Shown: positions 34,915-46,704 of the stretch, piece by piece
How the letters are laid out: every line of letters starts with the position of its first letter
Position numbering within the stretch: the stretch's first letter is position 1
DNA from: Brachypterus glaber
Taxonomy: Eukaryota > Arthropoda > Insecta > Coleoptera > Kateretidae
Length of the DNA: 64,000 nt
Reading direction: 5' to 3'
Assembly: GCA_958510825.1 (NCBI GenBank)
Contig: OY294049.1
Location: forward strand, 22,396,945 to 22,460,944
Program-made: the position numbers and the translations under genes
Notes under the pieces: model-generated
What the model was told of the DNA's origin: nothing
Databases searched by the model: none
The model's input: only the letters and a program-made list of their open reading frames with translations

Positions 34915-36676
34915 TTTGGTTGGGGATATTAAAATACCAGTAATGTTTTTTAATGAAAGATACAATTTTTGGTATATTGGGTAAAACATATGTATAAACA
35001 AAATGAAGTTCAATAATGAGTTATGTTTTTGTTTTTTAGTATTTTTTGGTGAATTCGAAATATCGTATAAAAGGTGTGCGTATATCGCATATATGTAACT
35101 AATAAATATATTTATTAAGCTTTTACTTTCAGAAGGCTAACGTAGTCTTTCTGCCTATAGTATTATAGAGTGTAAATAAAATAAAATATCGAAAAGGTCT
35201 CAGAGAAGTTATTACAATAACTAGAGAACGCCTACAATGTAGGATGATTTTTTATTATAATTTACATAAAAGTTTGGAATATATGAGGGTTATGAGGGTT
35301 ATGTTTGTAAAAAAATAATTAACCAGTTGGTAAAAAAAAGCGTAATATATCTTTAAACAGCTTAACGTAGTTTAAAGTAAATCAAATAAACTTATCCTGT
35401 CTAAAAGTATTTATATGATAACTTGAAAACGTCTGCGATTCATTGCAATGTAGGTTTATTTTTATTGGGATTTATCTTGGAATTTACGTAGAAAGTTAGG
35501 ATATTAGAGGGATACGTTACGTAAAGTTAAATATCGAGTTGGGAGTAATATATTAACGTATTATATTAAAGGTCCGAGAAATTGGTGTTATAATAAGTAA
35601 CACTTGTTTGTTACATGAAAAGTTTGAAGAAGGACATAGTCCTTTATGTTTTAAAATTTGCTACTTAAGCAAAAGTGGAAGTTATAAAATGGTGCAGATT
35701 TGGAGTTTTGGGTTTTTGAAAAATTTGTAAGAAATTTACGAAAATATGCGCAAAATTTCGCAAATAGTATTACGATAGTACGATTATTAAAATCTGGAAA
35801 TAGTAAGAAATTTGACAAAAAGTATTACAATTAAGTAAAGACTCAACTATAAATCAGGGGGTTTGGTAGTGTTTTTAACACAGAACCAAACAGTCTTGGT
35901 TAATTCGCAATAATTTGCAGTTACCAAAGAAAATTGCCATGGAACCTGGTGACAGGAGCCGTGACGTTACCCAAGTGGAGGAATGAATTTTTGTTTTAAA
36001 ACTAAAAAAAAGGGGTAGTATTTTATGAAGTATAAAGTAGGCACCGATAAATAGTCGACAAATAGTGAGTGAGGTTGGTCGCAATAAATTTTGCGAATAC
36101 TATAGTATATATATATTTTTTTGAAATAAATGGAATTATTTTTAAAATGAGTTAGATATTCTCGGAAAAGCAGTAGAAGTTGTATCAATACGAGGGATAT
36201 TTCGAATATAGTAAGTAACGAATGATTATAAATACTTAGTCCAATAAGTGGCTATATGAATATTGAACTTTATTTTTGTTGAAATATGTAAGGGGTTGTT
36301 CATTAATGGTATAATTTTTTTTTTAAGTGTGCGAAGTTGCAGTTATTAAAGTTGTATAATATTGCATAATTATTAACTGTATAACTTAGCAAGTTTGTCA
36401 ATACGCAGTAACGATTTTTTTTATTGAAGTTTATGGTATAATGAATAAAATAGAGATGGCTATTGTAAAGTTTATGTATGTTATAATGTAAATTATTAAC
36501 TATAAAATGTATAAGGAAGATATAACTTGTTGTTCTTAAAAGTAATGTTTTAGTTGTTCTTATGATTTAGATATAGGTTTTTGGTCTTTGTAATGTGTTG
36601 TGAAATTCCAACTTAAGCAAGAACCGAACAGGAAAATGTTGCACATTTTCTTTTTGAAAAATGCTTATCATTTTTC
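34915..36676 (+). other. 3' interior of the LTR element, non-coding
   Basis: No long frame is present. A GC-richer patch at 35926-35985 reads MEPGDRSRDVTQVEE then stop, and may be the tail of a lost pol or later gene. GAGGGTTATGAGGGTTATG is a small direct repeat near 35285. Confidence 0.45.
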
Positions 36677-36696
36677 AAAAATTAGGGGGAGAGCTA
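36677..36696 (+). promoter_or_regulatory. Polypurine tract
   Basis: AAAAATTAGGGGGAGAGCTA directly precedes the TG of the 3' LTR, the position expected of the plus-strand priming site. Confidence 0.7.
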
Positions 36697-37852
36697 TGTT
36701 ATGATCCGAATATTTTATATATTGTTAAAATTAAAAAATAATATTTCTTTAATATTGCGCTATGATACAATCTGGCTTCACGAGATTCGGCTTCGGAAAA
36801 GTTCGGTGTGTCCTACATTTGATCGGACCCCTCCTCGGTAATTCTTGTCGGTATAACTTAAAAGTTGTCTAGTAGTCCAAATTGTTTATACAAATTTAAT
36901 TTATGGTTAAAATGATCGTTTCAGATGTCAGAAATAGCAATTAGTTTGCAAATTGATGAGACTGAAACTCTTTTGTCGGGGTAATTAAATATGCGCGGTA
37001 TCTTTGTAGATATTTTGCGCTAATAGCATTGTCAAATAAATTTAACTAGTGACCTTCTTATTAGCTATATAAACTCATGAAAAGATTCATTTTTATCCAG
37101 TTTTAGTTAGACTGCCTCCACGCCAGTTTCAAAAGTGAAAATGTAGTTTCTGTGAGAATTAATTTTGAGATTTATTCTTGAATTAAAAATAGTTTTTAAA
37201 CTAAGAAAAATTTTGAGACTCGTTTATCAGACATAAAAATAATTTTGGACATTTATAAATATTGATAGTATGAACACTGATAGAAATTTTGACGAATATT
37301 AATTAACTTTGAAAAATATTTTGTAAAATAATTTAAATGACTTATACGAACCAGTTTTAATATACACTAAGAAAAATGTGGACAATAAATTGGGATTTGA
37401 AAATGATTGCGAATAGTTGGGATTTCAAACATAGAATGTTTTAAGTTAGAAGTATTTAATGGAAAACTAATATTTAATGGAAATTAGAATTTAAGGGATT
37501 TGCATAGAAATAGGACTTAGAAGTAAGAATTGATCTTTCATGTTCTTGAAGAATTTATTCACATTTATTTAATATATTATTCTTAAGTTAAGAAGAAATC
37601 GTTTTATCTGTTTCCAAAGCGCCGTCTCCTAGAATACCCGCTCCCGAATAAAGTGATAAGTGGTTAAGTATATTCTCCGCTCGGGTATACTTTAAATATG
37701 GTAGAAGATTGTATGGCCAACCTAACTGAGTAAGTTATAATAAAAGCTATAATTAACCGCTCGGCTATAACCACATCACTAAATTAGTGAAGAATTCGAC
37801 ATCACTACATTAGTAGAAAAATATTTAATAGTAAAAAAACGACTTCACTACA
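36697..37852 (+). repeat. 3' LTR
   Basis: Near-identical to 30367-31521, ending GACTTCACTACA, with the TATA box at 37066-37073. GGTA follows at 37853-37856. Confidence 0.93.
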
Positions 37853-38312
37853 GGTAGTTTTCGTGAAAATTGGTATATTGGGGTTTTTGAGGTTGTTGAA
37901 AGGGAATCTGATTATAACAAAATTCTAACTTCACCCCAGAAGGGGCAGAGGGTAGTTTTCGTGAAAATTGGTATATTTAGGTTTTTATGGTTGCTGAAAG
38001 TGAATCTGATAATAAAAAAATCCATTTTACGCGCAGAGGTGTAAAATGGGAAAGCTCTTTTACTGGGCAGTGTATTATTATAAAAACCTACAAATTAACA
38101 TAAATTCTTATGAAAAATTATAATACTTTTTTGCAATGAGTAGTATTTATTTGTTTGGGTCATACAGAATCATTGATATATTTTATAAGGTACAAAATAT
38201 AACATTTTGGTTTTATTTCTGTTGACGTTAAGTACAAAACAACCCAAATGCTTCAATGTAAATCAGACTTTGTGACATATTTAGCGCTAAATTAAAAAAT
38301 ATATATATAGTA

Positions 38313-39430
38313 TACCGGGTGTTTCAGGAAGGTGGTTCACCCCCTTAACTTTTTTACTTTTTTAGGTAGGATCTTGTAATTTTCAGAAGCTATATTACGT
38401 AAAATTTAAGATATTTTGACATAGTTAGAAATTTTTTGGCACTTCCGGTTTCGCCGGAAATTAATCGAAATTTCTATTTTTAAACGGAACACCCTGTATA
38501 TTTTTACATATTTTGATTCAGAAATCAATTCTGAGAATAAGCATGTGTCATTTGTCAATTTTGACAGGTCATGTAATTTTTTAGTTAAATCTTCATTTTA
38601 AATCTTTTGTGTTTTAATGCGAAGTTCTTCCGAATAAACTATTTATGTGTGGTATCAAAATGTTCGCAAGAAATTTCTCTTTCATTTTAACCTGATGAGC
38701 CACCCTCTTTCCATTTGAAAAAAATTACTTATGGACCAAAGTATGATTTTCGAACCTTTAAGAGCCCACCAAATTTAGAGTTTTGCGAAAAAAATCAAAA
38801 TAGTATTTTTCTGAAGATACTGGACCAACAATTCAGCGAATAAGCTAATTTAAGGCACTCTAGATTTAAAATATAAATAAAAAATTACATGACCTGTCAA
38901 AAATTGACAAGTGGCAGATGTTAGTTCTCAGTACACTGATAAAAGAGTTTATTTGCGTCAACTAAATATTTGGTTGGATATGGTCAATTAAATTATTTGG
39001 TTGGGACAAATAAATTTTATTTGAGTCAAATAAATATTTAGTTCATGTAAACAAATATTTTAATTGCAAAATGATTTATTAATGGGAACAAAATAATTTA
39101 TTTGGCACAAATAAAATTTATTTGACTCACATAAAGTTTATTTGTCCCAACCAAATATTTAATTGGCCATATCCAACCAAATATTTAGTTGACGCAAATA
39201 AACAGTTTTATCAGTGTATTGATTTTTAAATCGAAATATGGAAAAATATACAGGGCGTTCCATTTAAAAATCGAAAGTTCGATTAATTGTAATTAATAAG
39301 TGCCACAAAATGTCTAACCATGTCAAAAAATCCTAAATTATACATTATATAGCTTCTGCAAATTACAAGATCCTACTTAAAAAAATAAAAAAGTTAAGGG
39401 GGGTGAACCGCCTTTCTGAAACACCCGGTA
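38313..39430. mobile_element. TA-flanked foldback element, TACCGGGTGTTTC termini
   Basis: The left end TACCGGGTGTTTCAGGAAGG and the opposite-strand right end TACCGGGTGTTTCAGAAAGG are flanked by TA at 38311-38312 and 39431-39432. The arms match for hundreds of bases (GGATCTTGTAATTTTCAGAAG left; its near-complement at about 39351-39371). A second MITE sits between the arms at 38934-39216. No transposase. Confidence 0.85.
38934..39216. mobile_element. Nested TA-flanked MITE, CACTGATAAAA termini
   Basis: The 283-bp element begins CACTGATAAAAGAGTTTATT and its opposite-strand right end is CACTGATAAAACTGTTTATT. TA stands at 38932-38933 and 39217-39218. Both arms repeat CAAATAAA-type motifs. It was inserted into the older element 38313-39430. 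Confidence 0.88.
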
Positions 39431-39700
39431 TATGGAAATAATGTAACTGAAGAGTTAAAAAGTCAGTTCTGGATCAGCCTGTATTGTGCATTTTAAATTC
39501 GATCAGTATTCTCACAAACGCCGGACGCATGATTAAACGACCAAAGTTTTAGTGAAATATGGTCCTAATCTAGATTTACCCACATAAGATTAAATAATTT
39601 ATTGGGCAAAAGGGTGTGTCAATGTAAATAAAATTTAACATTTAATTATACCTTCTGTGAAGTTGAAGACAACACCATTATTAGTTGCCCTTATCGGTAA

Positions 39701-40943
39701 TTTATTGTAAATCTGATCTAAATCTGTAGAAATTTGATAGAAAAATGTTTGTTTTTACTACAGCAATAGAAACGAGGGTTTTGATAAAATTTTATAGAAA
39801 ACTGTTTGTTTTTACTACAGCAACAGAAACGAGGGTTTTTATTAGTGCACTGTGATGCTAAGCTAAAAAGCCGCAACTCCAATTTTTGTGGATTTTTCAT
39901 TAAGCTTACACTTAGTTGTGCATTTCCACTATTTATTGAACCAATAAAATTTATTGTAAATCTGATCTAAATCTGTAGAAATTTGATAAAAAAATGTTTG
40001 TTTTTACTACAGCAATAGAAACGAGGGTTTTGATAAAATTTTATAGAAAACTGTTTGTTTTTACTACAGCAACAGAAACGAGGGTTTTTATTAGTGCACT
40101 GTGATGCTAAGCTAAAAAGCCGCAACTCCAATTTTTGTGGATTTTTCATTAAGCTTACACTTAGTTGTGCATTTCCACTATTTATTGAACCAATAAAATT
40201 TATTGTAATCTGATCTAAATCTGTAGAAATTTGATAGAAAAATGTTTGTTTTTACTACAGCAATAGAAACGAGGGTTTTGATAAAATTTTATAGAAAACT
40301 GTTTGTTTTTACTACAGCAACAGAAACGAGGGTTTTTATTAGTGCACTGTGATGCTAAGCTAAAAAGCCGCAACTCCAATTTTTGTGGATTTTTCATTAA
40401 GCTTACACTTAGTTGTGCATTTCCACTATTTATTGAACCAATAAAATTTATTGTAAATCTGATCTAAATCTGTAGAAATTTGATAGAAAATGTTTGTTTT
40501 TACTACAGCAATAGAAACGAGGGTTTTGATAAAATTTTATAGAAAACTGTTTGTTTTTAATACAGCCACAGAAACGAGGGTTTTTATTAGTGCACTGTGA
40601 TGCTAAGCTAAAAAGCCGCAACTCCAATTTTTGTGGATTTTTCATTAAGCTTACACTTAGTTGTGCATTTCCACTATTTATTGAACCAATAAAATTTATT
40701 GTAAATCTGATCTAAATCTGTAGAAATTTGATAGAAAAATGTTTGTTTTTGCTACAGCAATAGAAACGAGGGTTTTGATAAAATTTTATAGAAAACTGTT
40801 TGTTTTTACTACAGCAACAGAAACGAGGGTTTTTATTAGTGCACTGTGATGCTAAGCTAAAAAGCCGCAACTCCAATTTTTGTGGATTTTTCATTAAGCT
40901 TACACTTAGTTGTGCATTTCCACTATTTATTGAACCAATAAAA
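39701..40943. repeat. Satellite array, five units of 248-249 bp
   Basis: Units start TTTATTGTAAATCTGATC at 39701, 39950, 40199, 40447 and 40695 and end in GAACCAATAAAA. Units differ by only a few bases or single indels. Each contains an internal direct repeat, TGTTTGTTTTTACTACAGCA followed by GAAACGAGGGTTTT, twice about 70 bp apart. A 60-codon frame occurs in every unit on the minus strand purely because the DNA repeats. A degraded sixth piece (CTAAGCTAAAAAGCAGTAAC) lies at about 41016. Confidence 0.95.
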
Positions 40944-41386
40944 TTTGAGTAAATAGTTTTATTTATTCAGTTATAAACTTATGAAATTTGCAGTATGCCT
41001 AAAATAAGTGACTGTTTCTAAGCTAAAAAGCAGTAACTCCAAATAAGTTTTTTATTACTTAAATATATTAAAATAAAATAAGAAGGATGTAAAGCAATAA
41101 TAAAACAGTTTCTTTTTGCATCATTACAGTTTTTGTATGACGCTAGGTTTTCCGGAAATAACCAAAAAAAAACGGCTGTCAACAAAATAATTTTTTCCCC
41201 TGTAAGTCTTGGTCCATTAAAACTATTTTTTTGGAAAACAAAATAAAAATAAAATAAAAAACATTTTTTATTTATTTTTTTTAATTTTCATATATTTTTT
41301 TTTTTTTTCAAAAAAGTTTATTTTATCCAGTTTGAAAATTCATTCATGGTTCTGAACGTCTGAACTTCTTATAGTGAAGTGGATTA

Positions 41387-41773
41387 TTATAAAATAGTTA
41401 AAAAAAGGCTTATAATCGACTTCACGTTAATTTTATTGTTGAAAACAATTAGTGTGACCGCGGTTTCGCTATAATAGATATAGCATCTACGGACTTAAAT
41501 ACATATAATGGGACATCTTTAACATTCTGGTCATAAATAACACTAAGGACATTACACAATTAATAAATTATTAATTGTGTAATGTCCTTAATAAATTATT
41601 AATTGTGTAATGTCCTTAGTGTTATTTATGACCAGAATGTTAAAGATGTCCCATTATATGTATTTAAGTCCGTAGATGCTATATCTATTATAGCGAAACC
41701 GCGGTCACACTAATTGTTTTCAACAATAAAATTAACGTGGTCGATTATAAGCCTTTTTTTAACTATTTTATAA
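41387..41773. repeat. Near-perfect 387-bp palindrome
   Basis: The left arm (AAAAAAAGGCTTATAATCGA, ACCGCGGTTTCGCTATAATA, GGACTTAAATACATATAATG) is repeated as its complement on the right almost without change. Near the centre a 28-bp piece (TTAATAAATTATTAATTGTG and on) is duplicated in tandem. It is either a very young foldback insertion or an assembly or cloning fold. Confidence 0.85.
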
Positions 41774-42379
41774 AGTTTATTTTGTTGAAAAACTAAAAAA
41801 AAATAAAAAATATATATTTTTGAAAAAACTTTATACCCTAGCTTAACCCACACTGATTTTTACCAAAAACACTCGCGCAGAACTTTGGATAATTATCCAA
41901 ATTAACCAATCTAGACCATATGTTCATTATAATCAACCTATGGTCTAAAAGTCTCGAGTTATGGTGGTCACAAATTTTTCGGACAGACAGACAAACCGAG
42001 ACACAAAGATTTTTTTTTATGGATATAAAACGTCGAGAAACGTAAAAAATACCAATAAAATGTTTTCAATTTTTTTTTACTAACGCACGACTTTTCTTGG
42101 GGAAAGTAAAATTTATTTCGAGATTTATATTTAAAAGGAAATTTAAAAATATCTTTTTTAATTTTTGTGTTGTTTTCTCTTTGACACATACTGCTTTTTA
42201 GTTTAGGGTGGCTAAAAATTTCGACTACCAGATACTAAACTAAAAACCAGTATGCCATTTTTTATTTATATAAATAAAGTTACTTTATATCTAAAGTTAT
42301 ACGCCCACTTGCTCGATTCTAGCTATAACACAAGGGAGTGGATAAGACGACTTACTGTTTTTGCCATTATCTCAGTTTT

Positions 42380-42715
42380 ATTAAATATAGAGTCTTATGG
42401 AAAAGTGGTTATTGTCCGAGTTGGCTGAAATTTTGATATATTATAGTTTATAGTTTATTTCTTGAAAAATTGTACATAAGCATAGAGTTATGGACATCCT
42501 GATCAAAAGTGTTAGCAGGCAAAACTCCCAAAATTTAATAGTTTATCGAGCTAAGTTGTTCAGTATTATTTTTTCCGGTTTTTTTAAACAAATTTTGGGG
42601 TCAGCAAGCTTTATCACTCTCAAATTTATTTTTAGCGCATATAAATACGTTAGAAAACATAGTCTAGAGAAAGAATAATTGACTTTTTTGTGGGCCTGTG
42701 TTTTTATCAATATAA
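42380..42715. repeat. CACAGGCCCACAAAA-family fragment, unit 1
   Basis: Contains GGCTGAAATTTTGATATATT, GGGGTCAGCAAGCTTTATCA, TTATTTTTAGCGCATATAAA and TTTTTTGTGGGCCTGTGT. The same blocks occur near 21880-22100 and, on the opposite strand, at 54055-54145. The tandem duplication carries it again at 44382-44717. Confidence 0.5.
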
Positions 42716-42803
42716 TTTTTATCTACATTCTACTTAGTAAATATTTTAAACCAGAGATATTTACTACTTAGTATTAAGCACACATTTGGGTTTATTCGCT
42801 AGT

Positions 42804-43610
42804 CACGGTCCGGGGGTAGGACGATTTAAATCAACTTCAAATTAACCCATTTCTGTTTCTATACGTCGATTCTATAAGACGTATGGATGGTTTTGACCAA
42901 AAATTAAAAAAATCTATCGAGCACTTTTTTTATTAAGCAAAAACCCCGTATTAGGATGCTTCCTTCCGCTCCATTGTATCCACGTATGGATATTTTAAGG
43001 TATAGCAAAATATATTAAAATATCCACAGTTAGATATTCATATACATATGGGGTTTTCCATATAAATTTTTATCTGGTATAGGGACCTATACCTTGAAAA
43101 ACATGCTGGAGCGGAAGGGGTTAAAATGTAAAAATTCGAACGTTAACCCACTCATTTTATTATTTCCGTTTAAAAAATACCCCAGGCCAAATTTTGCCGA
43201 AATCGAATCATTCCTAGAGGTCGCTACCAACAAAAAAAGCATGTTTTTGTAAAATCCATATACTAAAATTATTAAATTTTTTATTATTTTATTATATATG
43301 GATAAATTTTAACTTAAAATATATGTGGCTCACCCCCTAGGCATCGAAATATTATTTTTTATAATGTTGTAATTTTTTTTTACTTTCCTTGAAAGATTTC
43401 ACTTATAATTCTTAAGTTGGTCCCTTTCAAATATATATTTTTTATTGCTTCCCACCTATATCTAGCTGAAATATTATAACATTTTTAGATTGACACAACT
43501 TTTTAACATTTGCATCACGAACATTCGTTCAAAATGTGTTAAAATTATATCGACGTACAGAAACAGAAATGGGTCAATTTAAAATTGATTTAAACTGCCC
43601 TACCACCGTG
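42804..43610. mobile_element. Element with CACGGT termini, unit 1
   Basis: The left end runs from CACGGTCCGGGGGTAGGACG to CATTTCTGTTTCTATACGTCG. The right end on the other strand runs from CACGGTGGTAGGGCAGTTTA to CATTTCTGTTTCTGTACGTCG. Arms are about 64 bp. The copy in the second unit is at 44806-45612. No target duplication is clear. Confidence 0.65.
42962..43120. repeat. Hairpin with CTTCCGCTCCA arms
   Basis: CCTTCCGCTCCATTGTATCC at the left pairs with TGCTGGAGCGGAAGG at the right. It lies inside 42804-43610 and is repeated in unit 2 at 44964-45122. A single arm occurs at 25361. Confidence 0.5.
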
Positions 43611-44805
43611 TGGTGCTTTTTGAGGATATTATTAAACCCGAATGCTTCTCTTTTTCCATTTTAACAGTACCTTTTTCTATTTTGAAGTGTCAGTGTAATA
43701 ATTTTTTATTTTTTTCGTTTTTTTTTTTAAGTATTGGGTTGTAAAACGTAAATAAAATAGTATATGAAATATGTTTGTTATTTTTCCACTCTGCTGGAGC
43801 GTCGTGGAAAAACTGTCATTCTCGTACACTGATAGCTAAAGTCGCAAAATTTATTCATAATATACTATTATCACGGTGGTGTTTTGCAAACTTTAACTTT
43901 TTGTTTTGGACTTTGGACCATATGTTCATTATAATCAACCTATGGTCTAAAAGTCTCGAGTTATGGTGGTCACAAATTTTTCGGACAGACAGACAAACCG
44001 AGACACAAAGATTTTTTTTTATGGATATAAAACGTCGAGAAACGTAAAAAATACCAATAAAATGTTTTCAATTTTTTTTTACTAACGCACGACTTTTCTT
44101 GGGGAAAGTAAAATTTATTTCGAGATTTATATTTAAAAGGAAATTTAAAAATATCTTTTTTAATTTTTGTGTTGTTTTCTCTTTGACACATACTGCTTTT
44201 TAGTTTAGGGTGGCTAAAAATTTCGACTACCAGATACTAAACTAAAAACCAGTATGCCATTTTTTATTTATATAAATAAAGTTACTTTATATCTAAAGTT
44301 ATACGCCCACTTGCTCGATTCTAGCTATAACACAAGGGAGTGGATAAGACGACTTACTGTTTTTGCCATTATCTCAGTTTTATTAAATATAGAGTCTTAT
44401 GGAAAAGTGGTTATTGTCCGAGTTGGCTGAAATTTTGATATATTATAGTTTATAGTTTATTTCTTGAAAAATTGTACATAAGCATAGAGTTATGGACATC
44501 CTGATCAAAAGTGTTAGCAGTCAAAACTCCCAAAATTTAATAGTTTATCGAGCTAAGTTGTTCAGTATTATTTTTTCCGGTTTTTTTAAACAAATTTTGG
44601 GGTCAGCAAGCTTTATCACTCTCAAATTTATTTTTAGCGCATATAAATACGTTAGAAAACATAGTCTAGAGAAAGAATAATTGACTTTTTTGTGGGCCTG
44701 TGTTTTTATCAATATAATTTTTATCTACATTCTACTTAGTAAATATTTTAAACCAGAGATATTTACTACTTAGTATTAAGCACACATTTGGGTTTATTCG
44801 CTAGT

Positions 44806-45612
44806 CACGGTCCGGGGGTAGGACGATTTAAATCAACTTCAAATTAACCCATTTCTGTTTCTATACGTCGATTCTATAAGACGTATGGATGGTTTTGACC
44901 AAAAATTAAAAAAATCTATCGAGCACTTTTTTTATTAAGCAAAAACCCCGTATTAGGATGCTTCCTTCCGCTCCATTGTATCCACGTATGGATATTTTAA
45001 GGTATAGCAAAATATATTAAAATATCCACAGTTAGATATTCATATACATATGGGGTTTTCCATATAAATTTTTATCTGGTATAGGGACCTATACCTTGAA
45101 AAACATGCTGGAGCGGAAGGGGTTAAAATGTAAAAATTCGAACGTTAACCCACTCATTTTATTATTTCCGTTTAAAAAATACCCCAGGCCAAATTTTGCC
45201 GAAATCGAATCATTCCTAGAGGTCGCTACCAACAAAAAAAGCATGTTTTTGTAAAATCCATATACTAAAATTATTAAATTTTTTATTATTTTATTATATA
45301 TGGATAAATTTTAACTTAAAATATATGTGGCTCACCCCCTAGGCATCGAAATATTATTTTTTATAATGTTGTAATTTTTTTTTACTTTCCTTGAAAGATT
45401 TCACTTATAATTCTTAAGTTGGTCCCTTTCAAATATATATTTTTTATTGCTTCCCACCTATATCTAGCTGAAATATTATAACATTTTTAGATTGACACAA
45501 CTTTTTAACATTTGCATCACGAACATTCGTTCAAAATGTGTTAAAATTATATCGACGTACAGAAACAGAAATGGGTCAATTTAAAATTGATTTAAACTGC
45601 CCTACCACCGTG
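44806..45612. mobile_element. Element with CACGGT termini, unit 2
   Basis: Copy of 42804-43610 generated by the tandem duplication, offset by 2002 bases. Confidence 0.65.
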
Positions 45613-45873
45613 TGGTGCTTTTTGAGGATATTATTAAACCCGAATGCTTCTCTTTTTCCATTTTAACAGTACCTTTTTCTATTTTGAAGTGTCAGTGTAA
45701 TAATTTTTTATTTTTTTCGTTTTTTTTTTTAAGTATTGGGTTGTAAAACGTAAATAAAATAGTATATGAAATATGTTTGTTATTTTTCCACTCTGCTGGA
45801 GCGTCGTGGAAAAACTGTCATTCTCGTACACTGATAGCTAAAGTCGCAAAATTTATTCATAATATACTATTAT

Positions 45874-46221
45874 CACGGTGGTGTTTTGCAAACTTTAACT
45901 TTTTGTTCCCGACCCCTGATTTTTTATTTCATAAATTGATTAAACACACCATAAGAAGCAATTTAGGCAAATATAAAAAAAATCTACCGGATCGATCGTT
46001 TTTTTTTACGTTTTTTCTAATTTATTGTACTGTGTTCATAGGATAAAATAGAATAGAAATATATATTTTATATATAGTAGAAGAATTATTATTTCTAGTC
46101 ACTACATTACAAAAAGCCGTATCTACAACGCCAAAGGTCTTTTTATGGTGTGTTTAATCAATTTATGGAAAAAAATCAGGGGTCGGAAACAAAAAGTTAA
46201 AATTTGCTAAAAACCACCGTG
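45874..46221. mobile_element. MITE of 348 bp, CACGGTGGT termini
   Basis: Left end CACGGTGGTGTTTTGCAAAC; right end on the opposite strand CACGGTGGTTTTTAGCAAAT. Arms run about 85 bp through CGACCCCTGATTTTTT and GATTAAACACACCATAA. TTAT lies at 45870-45873 and at 46222-46225. The first 32 bases also stand at 43872-43905 as the end of duplication unit 1. Confidence 0.75.
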
Positions 46222-46225
46222 TTAT

Positions 46226-46704
46226 CGTATTGTTAAAATTATAGAATAGGTCTGTGTTATAACGCTAATAATAAGGGTTAAATTTTAAAGGGCCATATTT
46301 TTATATAACTGTAGGCTATATAATGTTCTTTAACAAAGTTTTAATCCTGTGAGGCTTTCTTTTTTTTATGTGAAATGCTTTGGCACGGATGATAAAATAA
46401 AGACAAAACGATAAAAACTAATACCGTGTAAAATGTCCACAACAAAAACAAATAACACCGTTGTTTTACGATAAAACTGTTGAAAATTAAGTATGTAATG
46501 TAGCAGCTAAACGCTTGAAAAGTTTTCTTTGGTTTTTCCATTATTAATGTAATTATTCCCTCATGAATTTTGCCAAACTTTTTCAACCGCCGATATAATT
46601 AATATTTGACGCTAAAGAATGTAGGTAATTGTATTCATTTGCCTTTAGGTCACGCCCTCTTTATTGTAATATTTTTCTTAATAAAACCGGCCCACAAAAA
46701 AAAT
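46226..46704. other. No feature recognised
   Basis: AT-rich. GCCCACAAAAAAAATACACAC near 46691 may be a single terminus of the CACAGGCCCACAAAA family. Confidence 0.35.

Larger units (their letters stand above)
30367..37852 (+). mobile_element. LTR retrotransposon without intact genes, probably Gypsy type
   Basis: Two nearly identical LTRs of 1,155-1,156 bp run from TG to CA. They are bounded by the duplicated tetranucleotide GGTA at 30363-30366 and 37853-37856. A primer-binding-like TGG directly follows the 5' LTR and a polypurine tract precedes the 3' LTR. A 4-bp duplication suits Gypsy-class integrases. The 5.2-kb interior has no gag or pol of useful length; the one recognisable protein segment there belongs to a separate Penelope-like insertion. 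It therefore needs proteins from another copy to move. Small difference between LTRs suggests recent insertion. Confidence 0.9.
30172..38072. mobile_element. TA-flanked CACTG MITE split by an LTR retrotransposon
   Basis: The left end CACTGCTCAATAAAAGAGCT and the opposite-strand right end CACTGCCCAGTAAAAGAGCT head arms of about 65 bp (CACCTCCGCGCGTGAAATTG inside). TA lies at 30170-30171 and 38073-38074. Removing the LTR insertion with one target duplication leaves about 411 bp. The interior shares GAATCTGATAATAAA and GGGGTGAGGGG repeats with 29830-30169. Confidence 0.8.
41914..45907. repeat. Tandem duplication, two units of 1,992 bp
   Basis: Bases 41914-43905 recur at 43916-45907 (offset 2002) with very few differences (for example TTAGCAGGCAAAA against TTAGCAGTCAAAA). 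The 10 bases TTGGACTTTG fill the junction. The unit starts GACCATATGTTCATTATAAT and ends AACTTTAACTTTTTGTT, within the end of a MITE whose full copy is at 45874-46221. Short frames in the two units are identical for this reason only; no gene was recognised. Confidence 0.93.

Noticed and set aside
35926..35985. Short MEPGDRSRDVTQVEE frame as a gene
   Set aside because: Only 15 codons; it may be a remnant of retrotransposon coding sequence but cannot be supported as one.
39718..40894. Five copies of a 60-codon minus-strand frame (MKNPQKLELRLFSLASQCTN...)
   Set aside because: One frame per satellite unit, conserved only as part of the repeated DNA; no start context or family match.
39701..40943. 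Regular direct repeats resembling a CRISPR array
   Set aside because: Units are 249 bp without unique spacers, and the genome is eukaryotic.
42490..42678. 62-codon frame repeated at 44492
   Set aside because: Identical only because of the 2-kb tandem duplication and lies in a transposon fragment.
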